Assembly (NCBI GenBank): GCA_019137255.1
Contig: WPDH01000237.1
Location: forward strand, 124,001 to 188,000
Direction of reading: 5' to 3'
Source of the DNA: Corinectria fuckeliana
Taxonomy: Eukaryota; Ascomycota; Sordariomycetes; Hypocreales; Nectriaceae
Length of the DNA: 64,000 nt
The number at the start of each line of letters is the position of its first letter. The stretch's first letter is position 1. Made by a program: the position numbers and the translations under genes. The notes below the pieces were generated by a model. The model did not search any database, was not told the origin of the DNA, and was given only the letters and a program-made list of their open reading frames with translations. Shown here one piece after another: positions 33,852-43,276 of this stretch.

Positions 33852-34929
33852 TCATCCTCTTAGGTCCAGCTCCTCGATCGACACAAGCAGCTTCTTCATC
33901 CAAAACTTCACCTCCTCCTCCATCTGCTCAAGGACGTCGTATGATGGATCACCCCGTAGGTAAAACCTCAAACCCTCCCAGTCCATTTCCTTCTCCACCA
34001 TCTCCTCCTGCCATCGCAGCGTCCTCATCATGCCACGCAATCTCGTCCTCAGCCGCTTAGATGCAACGTAGAAGTCGTCGTTAGCATTTGCAATCGCATT
34101 TGCAGCAACACTCGAATTGCTCCGACCATCGTCCCATATCTGGCCCCTGTACATGACCAAGTCCTGGATGTCGTCTGCTCTCCTCATCAAGCCCTCAATC
34201 TGATAGTTTAGCAACGGTAGCGAAAAGGCGCTCAAAACGTGCAGTCGTGCCGATTGTGCGGCGCGGGCTATATACTCGAACAGCTCTTCCTGCATGCAAT
34301 ATGAAAAGCTCTTCGCGGGCCCGGCGGGTATCGTCTAGAGTCCGAGGGGGCGAACGTAGCTCCCAATCCAAATGTCGTTTTAGGCTGACAACTAGTGGAG
34401 AAATGACTAACGTGAGCTCCTTGTCGAGGTCCTTGCCTCTCTGGGTCGTTCCATGCCACGCCATTGGAAGGGCAACAGCCTGTTCAGAAAGAGCTTCAAT
34501 TTGGGCCTCATTACGGTCAGCAGCAGGAATAGCATGGATGGCAACATCCCAGTCGTCCAGGCGGTGGACGAGCTTCTTGACGGTCCTAGGCGAGTATCCG
34601 TCCTAAGGGGGAGCTGGTCCGGAGGGACGATTCGATTCCTCGCAGTACTAGACTCAAAGAGATGAACAGGACGATACAGGTGATAACAAAAGCGGGTACT
34701 GAATAATCTTCAATGAGGCTGTCGAGTGATGGAGCCGTGAAGTCAGCAAATGGCCATCGTGTTCCTGGATTGGATCGAGCATTATCGTCGCCGCCACGAC
34801 CCGAGTCACTCGCCGTCGAGTTCGGGCCGGCACTGGATTTCCTGGCCTAGCAGAGGGGTTAGTTAGTACTATTTCAAAGTGGAATTGCCATGTTCGTTAG
34901 ATTATAGACTGGGTACTTACCCGGGGCAT
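33852..34929 (-). CDS. Hypothetical protein with one membrane segment (gene model provisional)
   Basis: Unrecognised protein. A phase-consistent minus-strand model is 34929-34921, 34846-34629, 34585-34412, 34308-33852 (285 aa). The first three segments have a Ser/Gly/Asp-rich start, a hydrophobic helix (VPAFVITCIVLFISLSLVL, about residues 52-70), and a helical region VKKLVHRLDDWDVAIHAIPAADRNEAQIEAL. The last exon is helical and acidic (MQEELFEYIARAAQ.., RLRTRLRGMMRTLRWQEEMVEKEMDWEGLRFYL). The intron 34309-34411 has a weak acceptor and is the least certain. The true start may lie further upstream: the frame is open through the (AAC)21 repeat at 34981-35043, which would encode poly-Asn. No function proposed. 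Confidence 0.45.
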
Positions 34930-34980
34930 GCTTGGGTGACGGCGCTGGCGATAGGCTCCGGTCGGAGTGCAGCAGTTTAG

Positions 34981-34981
34981 G

Positions 34982-35043
<62 letters not shown>
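34981..35043 (+). repeat. (GTT)21 trinucleotide microsatellite
   Basis: Twenty-one uninterrupted copies of GTT (AAC/CAA on the minus strand), directly upstream of the first assigned exon of the hypothetical gene. A CACAG acceptor-like sequence borders it on the minus strand, so it may be in a 5' UTR, intron or coding exon. Confidence 0.97.
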
Positions 35044-36010
35044 ATCACTGTGAGGTATGATGATGACGATGATGGAGACGACGCAAATGTTCTTACCTTC
35101 AGCGATGAGACGATGTCTATGGCTTTTAATAAGTAACGATTCGGTTTATGGTAGCGAGGCGCGGACTCTAAGCTGGTTTTCGACGACAGTGTGGCCACAG
35201 TTCTCTGTTCTTTGTGATTTACTCAAGACAGTTGCTTTTGCTTCTTTGTCTCCGACCTATGGCTTCTGGACACTCAGTTGTCTTCCTTTGTAACCTTTAT
35301 TAGCTCTCTTCATTTAGTGTTCATCTTTGTCCCGTCTACACTGGTCTGTCGTTGTCAGCAAACTCGCTACTGTTCTAATCGCCTCTGTCCATGCGGGCCA
35401 TGTTCACAATCAGAGAGTTTCCTCCCAAATTAAACACCGTAACTCTTAGCACGCTCATCAAGCCATGGCCGCAGTACTCAATCAATCATGTTTCGTGCCT
35501 TCACATGCTCCTACCGGAGCCGGTGCTATTGTACCCAAGCTCTCCATTCAGGTTCAGGTCTAACGGATTATGTTCAGAGTGCACATCTTGAGGGCGTTGC
35601 CTAATGCTTCGCACCAGGCCCACATTGGATAGGCGAAATAGCAGTATTAAGGCTTGTCTTTCGCCATCATCGCCATCATGGGTCCCAATCTTAGGTTAGA
35701 ACAAAGAAAATCCCAGAGCAAAGAACTGTTCTATCCTTACCGGTCCATGGCCCCGGGCCATCTCGGTCTGTCATACTTCTCTTTTTTTTTCAATGGCATA
35801 CAAAGGCCAGGCAGAATAAGTCATGTTACTAGTTCTTGACTCCATCAAAACCAACATCGTCCTCAGTACTGTCACCTACTCCGGATCCTATCGGGTCTGA
35901 GCAGACATCCTGGCACGGCTTAAAGACGCCATTCTCCAGATCGGTTCATTCGGAAAGCACCGTATCCCAAAAGTCGGGACCTGCTATTCCTACCTACTAA
36001 GCCAGCCTTC
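35044..36010. other. Intergenic, no supported gene
   Basis: About 970 bp with only short frames. It starts with the likely promoter and 5' leader of the minus-strand hypothetical gene. Nothing else recognised. Confidence 0.55.
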
Positions 36011-36268
36011 TTGGTCCGGAACATTCAGAACCAAGGTACGAAGGACGCCGTCTATGTGCCTTCTACGCCTCCAAACCGCCCTCGGGCGTCACTTCGAGTG
36101 AAGAACGTCATCAAGCTGATCGAAGAGGTTCGTGACGGTCGTTATGGGAAATCCCAGCTCTTAATTAGGAGGAAACTATTTGGAACCGAGTTTAGACAGC
36201 TTTGCATGCTTCTTGAAGGCGATGAAGAGCTGTGCGGATTCTTTCATGATAAGCTTCGGTTAGTCTGA
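36011..36268 (+). pseudogene. Fragment of a fungal conserved hypothetical gene
   Basis: An 85-residue open stretch (VPSTPPNRPRASLRVKNVIK, then RRKLFGTEFRQLCMLLEGDEELCGFFHDKLR) that looks coding and resembles the end of a class of fungal proteins where a DKLR segment is followed by a further conserved tail. Here it stops at TGA right after LRLV, and no ATG-started upstream exon could be found. I treat it as a truncated piece; it could also be an exon of an unresolved gene. Confidence 0.35.
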
Positions 36269-36669
36269 ACACTTGTCTCAGAAAAGACACCCATACGATC
36301 TGATCTCAATCCGACAGAACCGGCAATTTACCGGACTATCTCGGTGCTATCAGTGATGCTAAGCTGAGCTGACAAGCTGATAAAAGTAAAGCGGGCTATC
36401 ATACGATAACCCCTAACCTTAAGAACTTCGGGTATTAGCATATATATATATATACCTAAATGACGTATTATGATTATTAACTTCAGCTCTCCCGACGTCA
36501 GTGCTGCTCACCACTTCATTCATGTACATCCATCTCCTCGCGCACTATACGAATAACCAGCTCAATTGATCGCCAATATGGACGACTGTGGCCTACCCTT
36601 TCCTGTCGTCTGCATCCAGTGCGGCCGCGGCGTAGGTCTGTGCGGTGTTAAAATAGTTGGTACGTCTGG

Positions 36670-36997
36670 ATGGATACGGCCGGAGTCTTGGACGAGATTA
36701 TGCCGCGTTGGAATGGGCGGATTTCGCGGATCCGATACATGAAGGTCCAGGTGCTGACAATTGGCGTTGCAGGACCTACTATCGGATTCTTTGTTGCTGT
36801 TCTGGCTGCATTTATCTGCTGGCCCATCGCGCTCCTGTTTTGCTGCTGCACCAAGACGGGCAAGGAGTAAGTTCGCAGCCTGTCTGCGGTCCTACCTGTC
36901 CACATGCGTTCTTCTCGAAACTGACCGAAGTCTCTCCAGTTGGTTCTGGAAACCCTGTGAAATAAACTCCAAGGTTTCTGGCGTCTTTCCGATTTGA
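36670..36997 (+). CDS. Small membrane protein, 84 aa, hypothetical
   Basis: Two exons, 36670-36866 and 36940-36997 (GTAAGT..CTGAC..CCAG), phase-consistent. The protein has a basic N-terminus (MPRWNGRISRIRYMK), one long hydrophobic hairpin-like stretch (VLTIGVAGPTIGFFVAVLAAFICWPIALLF), then a Cys cluster (CCCTKTGKD) and a short tail with one more Cys. The Cys cluster next to the membrane suggests palmitoylation or metal binding, which is speculative. No family recognised; an upstream exon is possible. Confidence 0.4.
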
Positions 36998-37298
36998 CAC
37001 TGGCATGAGGCACAAACGCGTATACGAGTGAGGCTGTGATATGCCAACTTGGTATGGGCGGTCGGGCATTAGTCTATATAGGGATCGCTTGTAGTGCTCG
37101 TATCTTGGCAGCTAGTCAAGTCGGAGCCAAGGGATCACAGCTCGTTGCTAAATGGCTTGGTCTTATAGTTTATGCCAACCACCTTATCCTTGAGCAGCCC
37201 AACGTTGGTGAACAGACAGAATGCCCTCTTTAAATCACTCGTAGATGGGGTTCTGATTTTACTAAGAGCTACAGGCCGCCTGACAAAAACCACCCCGA

Positions 37299-38558
37299 TC
37301 ACAAAGGGGGCAAAACCTTTGCAGCACGCATGCGCTCCCAAGCCTTGATGTATCCTTGGACCGTGTCAACTTCCTCCGAGAATCCCACTGCTCGAGCGCG
37401 TGAAATATCGTATTGTCGATCGAAGTCGTAGTCAACAAGCATGAAGTGTGTGAAGCTCCAGCTGTGGCGCTCTACACGTTTCTCATCGAGCCCATACTCT
37501 TCTGCCAGGTCCACCCAAGCATCTTTATGCTCTTGCATAAACTCCTCCATCGGCTTTGAGTCGCTGACTGGGCCTGCCCCGATAAGCCCAAAGTGCTTGC
37601 ATAGGCCGGGCCACACCTCCGCCCAAGACACGGCCCGGCCATCGGCAATGTTGAAGGCTCTCCCGTCGCCACAGTTCTCGGGGTTGAGCGCGGCAAAAAT
37701 CTCCATGCGAGAGAGGATATCCTGGAATGTGTCCGAGTGGGTAGTGTGATAGCCGCGCTCGCGGCCGGGAAATGGAACTGTTGAGCCCGCTCCATGAACT
37801 TTTCTCCAGACGGAAAGATACAGAGCGATCCCTTCAGCCATGTTCATGGGGTTCGTGCTCGGCGCGAAGCCCACGATCCCATCCGGGCGTATCTCAGAGA
37901 ATGTCCAGGATTTGCCTCGAGACAGGCTTTTCAGCAAGTCGTACTGTGTGTAGTAAAAGACTTTGCTGGCCCATGGCTCTGGGATGCGGGGCAGGTCCTC
38001 CCGAAGAGGAGGTCGAATGCCAACTTCTTTCGGAAATTGCATTCCATACCTTGAAGTGTCAGCATGAAAACGAATGGGCCCGAGATGAAACAGCTGCCTT
38101 ACCCCTTTCCACCTGTTTGAAGAATGACGATTTGTAGCTTTGTGGCGACTGCTTCAACGGCTCGGACGGCCACCTCCAAGAGGTTTGTATTTGTGACTTT
38201 AAGGTCTTCGGGGTTACCTGTCTGAATGTACGCTTTGCTTCGTCGGCGTGCTGGTCTCAAGAGGAAGAGCGAGTGAACCTAGGAAAATACCTGTGTAGAA
38301 GACATGCGAGACTGTCTCGACATTGGTGATCTTTTCTTTCAGTAGGGATGCTACCTCTTCGACAGATTTGGTAAAGTCGATTCCAGACACCAGCTGGATG
38401 CGAGAATCGGCCGGCAGCTGGGCTTGATCCAGTGTGAACGGACGGTTGGTAGTGCCAGTGATCCTGGCGAAGGTGGTGGGCGTCGGGTATTGTCTAGTTT
38501 GGTTCAGGATAGACCAGCCGGAGATGCCAGAGGCTCCGAGAATCAATGCGTGCGCCAT
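37299..38558 (-). CDS. PRISE-like NAD(P)-dependent enone reductase (extended SDR)
   Basis: 382 aa; exons 38558-38291, 38232-38103, 38049-37299, all in phase. Extended SDR of the progesterone 5-beta-reductase/iridoid synthase-like (PRISE) group, whose members reduce activated C=C bonds with NADPH. The Rossmann motif GASGISG is at residues 8-14. HVFYTA, LQTGGKGYG and the characteristic NFYYT-type motif (here VFYYTQYDLL, carrying the family Tyr) follow, then WTFSEIRPDGIVGFAP and FNIADGRAVSWAEVWP. Fungal members occur both as free metabolic enzymes and in secondary-metabolite clusters; nothing nearby indicates which. Start chosen because the Rossmann strand begins immediately (MAHALILGASG). Confidence 0.87.
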
Positions 38559-38691
38559 ATTAGATACCAAGGTGGGTTTGATGCGAGCATCGGATGCACA
38601 CGTCAAAGCACACTTGATCAAGATTTATTTACAACAAGTAGCCGGCGATGATAACGTTAAACCAAATATGATTACAAATTCGGCTTATAGA

Positions 38692-38727
38692 TACAGTGGG
38701 GGTCCAAAAGTTCTGACATATTTTTCA
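38692..38727 (+). repeat. Tc1/mariner-terminal-repeat-like fragment
   Basis: TACAGTGGGGGTCCAAAAG at 38692-38710 has the layout of Tc1/mariner ends (CAGT..CCAAAAGT). It still contains CA and TG dinucleotides, unlike the mutated block beside it, and it directly adjoins the TA target site of the Fot1-like element. No matching inverted copy is seen at 42.06 kb, so it may be an orphan end. Confidence 0.4.
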
Positions 38728-38730
38728 GTA

Positions 38731-38774
38731 AGTCCCCCCCCCCCACTTATGGACCACCCCCCCTTCTAGACTAC
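38731..38774 (+). repeat. Left terminal inverted repeat of Fot1-like element
   Basis: Begins AGTC with an 11-C run, then ACTTATGGACCACCCCCC and ends CTAGACTAC. Pairs with the inverted right end with only a few C/T differences. Confidence 0.9.
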
Positions 38775-40536
38775 TTTTCTGCTATCTTCACACCTATCTG
38801 CCTTTATATTCTAACTGTGATTTCTCGCGTAATAGTAGATTAATTGTAATACTTTTTTTATCATTTTAATCCTTATGCTTATATATATAGAATCTAATAT
38901 TTAAAATACTATTAAAAATATAAAAAATAGGGTATTTATATAAGTTATAGCTTATTATAATAGAATACTATATTTAAGTCTAGTTAATTAAATTAATAGC
39001 TATTAAAGTTACTAAATTACTTATTAGACTTATTAAAAGCTCTCTCTAGGTTAGAAATTAGATCTTATTAACTAAGTCCTAGTTTAAAAATACTTAGGCT
39101 TTTTTTTAATATAAGCTTAAGTTATTAAATTTATATCTTAAATTACTATTTTAAATAGAGTTATAAAGCCTTTTAGATCTTACTAGATTAAAGCTTTTAA
39201 ATATAAAAATCTAAAGATTAAGACTCTTTAAGGTTAGAAGCTTAATATAGTATAATTTAATAAGGTAATAACTAATAATATTAAGAGATTTTTCTGCTAG
39301 CTAATAATCCTAAAGGTTAAGAGTATTCTTAGAGAAAATTAATATAATATAAATAAAGCTAGTATTATAAAAGGGTAAGAATATAATAGTCTTATACTAG
39401 AAAGCTTAAAATATAAGATTATAATAATTAAGAACCTAAGCTTATATTTCTAGATTATAATTATTATATATATTAGTATAAATAGCTAGGTTTTACCCCT
39501 CTTAGTAATCTTTAAAGAAAAGACTATTTAATAGTTATAGTTTTTAGAAGAGCTTGATTTTTTAGTATTTTAAAACTTTACTTTAATAAAAAAGAGCTAA
39601 ACTAATAACTAGGTTACTCTTATCTAGCTAATAAAGGTTTTTATTTCTTATATAATACTAAAAAAAGTAAGAGATAAAAGACTTCTTATTATTAATAGCT
39701 ATAGTAGTTACTATACTAATAATTTTATATTTAAATATTATAAGAATAATATATATTTATTATTTCTTATCTCTTATTTCTTATATATTTTTTAGCCTCT
39801 TAATATTACTATTTTTAGCTTTCTAAAAAATATATATTAGTAAGAGATTTCTAAGTTAGCTAGACTTAATAACTTTACACACTTAGGTAAGATAACTTTT
39901 ATCTGCTATTATTATAAGGCTTAGTAAGCATCTCTTATATTTTTAAATATCTTAGTAGGCTAGAAATTATTTAGATTATAGCTAGTTAGTTTAGTAAAGC
40001 TCTTATTAAACCTTATAACTAGTAAGCTAAATATCTACTTATAAATACTACCTAAGATATTAGCAGACTTATTAGAAATAACTATTAGAATGCTCTTATT
40101 ATTATACTAGCTAAAATTTATACTTTTAATTATCCTTTTGTTAGTATTACTTAATAGATCTATCTAGCTCTTCCTAATAAAGATTACTAAGAGATTAGAC
40201 TGTTAGAATATAAGATTAGCTGCCTAAGAAAAGAAACTAATAGTTTTATAGACTAAATTAGAAGAATTAAGACCTAAAAAGAGAAAAAAGCTTATATTTA
40301 ATACTAATTTACGCTTTATATAAGTTCTAGATATAATAAAGGCTTAGAAACTAATAGAGAAAATATTAGATATACTAAAAATATTAAAAAAATATAAGAA
40401 AATAAGATTTTAAGATATATATTTTAAGTGGCAGCTTAACCTTCTAAATAGCGAAAAAATACCTAATTTCTAGCGCTATATTATTATTTAATTAATAAGT
40501 GTTTATTAAGAATAAGTTTTATAATATTATAAAAAA

Positions 40537-40579
40537 GTAGTCTAAAAGGGGGGGTAGTCTATAAGTGGGGAGAGAGACT
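40537..40579 (-). repeat. Right terminal inverted repeat of Fot1-like element
   Basis: Inverted, it reads AGTCTCTCTCCCCACTTATA, then GACTACCCCCCC and TTTTAGACTAC, matching the left end with transitions and one base less in the C tract. Confidence 0.9.
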
Positions 40580-40597
40580 TACCCCGCTTTCTCTCTA

Positions 40598-42058
40598 CCT
40601 TTACTAAAATTAATATTTAACCTTATTAACTTATTATATAATTAAATTAAGTTAGAATAGCACCACAAGTATATTATTCTTCTTATATAAAAACGAGAAT
40701 TACTTAAAGGTATAATTTAGGTGTTTCTGCTACTTTAATCGCATATAATAAGAGCCTAAGTTAGTATATAATTTATAGTGTGGTATAGTAGTATTATAAT
40801 TAATAAAGTAGATAAGATTAACCTAGGTGCAGCTAGCTATATACCTTAAGAGACTAGAAAAAGAGATAAATACTAAGAGTAATAAGTTAAAATTCTTATA
40901 TATAGCTAAAGGAATTAATTAAAAAGGCTAGATTAACCTACTATAAGAAGACTATATTAACCTACTTTTAGAAGGAAAAAATTATATACTTTTAGTTACT
41001 TTTATAGCCTTTTATTAGTAAGCTTATAGCTAGAAAATATTTATACTTTACTAGATAATATATATATATTAGAGGATTTTTAGGAGTTTTAGACCTTCTT
41101 AGATAAAGTTATTATTACTAAAGGTAAGAGCTAAAAGTACACCTAGTGCTTTTATAAGCTAGTATATTAAGTCTTTATAATTATAACTTTTCTAACTATC
41201 TCTAGTATAAGAGACTATTTAGAAAGAATATTTATACTTATATAACCCTAATAAGATATTTATAAATATTTTTTAGTGCTTTTAATTATATTAGGCAGCT
41301 CTTAATAATCCCTCTTTATAATAACTTAAAAAGTAAATATAGTAGTATTATAGTATAAGTCTTACTTATATGCTTATAGTAATACCTCTCTTAAATTATT
41401 ATAAGAGATAGTGTTATAAGCTTAAGCTGTTAGCTTAGTCTTAAAAGAGTGCACATACTGTAGCATATGCACTTAGGCTATAAAAGAGGCTAGAGCGCGC
41501 CCAGCACGCTTTTAACCTCTTTTCCTTCTTAAGTCTATATATATTCTTAACAACACCTACTCGTAGCAGCCCTAAGGCTAGTCCTTCACAAATAGCTACT
41601 TTTAGTATAATAATTTAAGCTTTTTCTAGTTATATTTAGTTATAAATTAGATAAAAGAATAGTATAAGAATTAGCAGGCTAAAACAATAGATTAGCTCTT
41701 ATATAGCCCTAATCTTAACCTTATAGAAAACCTTTAAGTAATCCTAAAAGCTAGAATCTATAATTATTATCTTAAGCTTATATATATACTAAAGAATTAG
41801 AAAGTAAAAGAATAGCTAATTAAAGCTATAATTAAGCTATAAAATAAGATTAAGCTAAAAGTAGTATATAACCTGATTTATTTAATAAAGCAAAAAATAT
41901 AAGTAGTTATAATAGTATATAGCTAGTATATAAAGTATTAAAAGATACTATAAGATATATTAGTTAATAGGCTATAGATTAATATAGATAGATATTTATT
42001 TTATATTTATTTAGTTATATACTAGCTATTTAAAAGTAAAGCTTTTATTTAGTAGAGG
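40598..42058 (+). mobile_element. Tc1/mariner-type DNA transposon relic, RIP-degraded
   Basis: About 1.46 kb, starting 16 bp after the TA of the Fot1-like element. The 3' part (about 41700-41960) reads as the end of a Tc1/mariner transposase: a YSPNLNLIENL-stop-VILKARIYNYY pattern corresponds to the SPDLNPIENLW motif with D to N, P to L and W to stop. Further Trp and Gln positions are stops as well. Imperfect inverted ends TACCTTTACTAAA (40596 on) and TACCTCTACTAAA (inverted, ending 42060) with TA at both limits support the boundaries. Dead. Confidence 0.72.
41436..41536. other. Less-mutated GC-richer island inside the relic
   Basis: About 100 bp containing GTGCACATACTGTAGCATATGCAC, a perfect GTGCA..TGCAC pair with an imperfect palindromic core, and GCGCGCCCAGCACGC. 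It is bordered by AGTCTTAA and TTAAGTCT inverted ends. It stands out from the roughly 80-85% AT surroundings and could be a later small insertion or simply CpA-poor sequence that escaped mutation. Confidence 0.35.
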
Positions 42059-42061
42059 TAG

Positions 42062-43276
42062 TATTACATCAGGTTAACTCAGGATGTGTCGCTTCTTTTT
42101 CACCCCCACTGTACATCCCGATGCAGTGGGACGCCAAGGAGGGTCCGCCTCGTGCTCATCATAGAACCTAGGCATCAAGGGCAAAGCGAAGACGCGTCAC
42201 AGCAGCGTGCTTCTCTTCCGCGAGAGCAAGGTCAAGCTATTCTAGCAGCAACGGTTGAATCATGGCCTACGACTAGGACGGCGTAAGCTTCTGAAGCATC
42301 TGTCTCCCGAACTAGTCGACGATAGAAACTTCCTCAAAGGATTCAAACAAGCCGAAATTGCTGGGAATCCCGTTTTAGCTAGTGTTGTTGCTCTCAGGCA
42401 GGAACAGTCCGTCCCGCATTACCTCTACGTCCAGTTTGACAAGATTGAGCAAAGCCCACTCGTTTATGAACACTGAAACTGCCTTGCGCTCTAGCAGCTT
42501 CCTACAACAAGCTTGTTGGTTGCGGGATATTATTGGCAGTAGATAAATGTCTGCATCCCCAGGTAACCATTCATCAAACACCACTCCCCAACCTGGTTTG
42601 AAGGCTTGAGTTTCTACGGCCCAGACCCTACTATACAGCGATAAGAATAACCATAAGGGAAAGTCAGCCATGTATTCACGACACCAGTTCGAAGGGATGC
42701 TCAACTCGACTTGGAAATTTGACCTTGATAATTCTCAGACGACGAAATTGACATTACCGATGAATACGTTTTCTAGGCAATTGAACTAAAGGCTACAAAG
42801 GCGGTGCTTAGGTCGGTAGCGGTTCTCACAGTCTTAGGTCGTCTTAGGATCTAAAGATGAGAAGGAAGAAAGCAGTAGCATTATACGCTACCAATCCCAA
42901 GACTTGGGTTGTATTGTGGTGATGAATCTATGAATGATGGGCTAGAGGCTATAGCAGCAGTCCATTTTCATGATGGAGAATGAAGTCGTCTGGGATCCTA
43001 CAACCAACAGGCACGATTACGGCGGACTGGCCACTCAGCAAATTTCATCCTCCGCAGTTACGGTGTCAATTTACCGAGTTCCTTTATGATTGTTGACTCG
43101 TTTACGCCTCCGCAATCTCGGGTTGTGCTAGGCCGACGCGGAAGTAGGTGAGCTGTAAAGTGTAAGGCAAAATGGACAAGTAGTTGTTAGCTATGTCTAG
43201 GTTAAGAAATATCAGAAACTCGGTCTATGTACAGGAAAATATATCACAAGCAGAACCGAACTTGGTACTTCTCCGC
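42062..43276. other. Intergenic, no supported gene
   Basis: Normal base composition resumes abruptly at about 42062. Short frames only; the longest is 109 aa on the minus strand (42375-42704), with no recognisable content. The right part is the 3' flank of the catalase-peroxidase. Confidence 0.55.

Larger units (their letters stand above)
38731..40579 (+). mobile_element. Fot1/pogo-type DNA transposon relic, RIP-degraded
   Basis: 1,849-bp element with about 44-bp terminal inverted repeats that begin AGTC (left 38731-38774, right 40537-40579 inverted), flanked by TA on both sides (38729-38730, 40580-40581). This matches the size and end structure known for Fot1/pogo elements. The interior is extremely AT-rich with CA and TG largely gone. 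The transposase is still readable around 39678-39720 as RLLIINSYSSYYTNNF, where the family has a DGHGSH-type catalytic block: D to N, G to S and H to Y are exactly the changes C:G to T:A mutation makes. A following NIYLL..PLNITIF stretch parallels the QPLDVxxF block. No intact reading frame. Confidence 0.88.

Noticed and set aside
27647..38558. Secondary-metabolite gene cluster
   Set aside because: Only tailoring-type reductases; no PKS, NRPS, terpene synthase, DMATS or cluster regulator visible.
38692..42060. Single composite transposon spanning the whole AT-rich block
   Set aside because: The inner Fot1-like ends and a second independent transposase motif beyond them show at least two elements; the outer Tc1-like left end has no matching right end.
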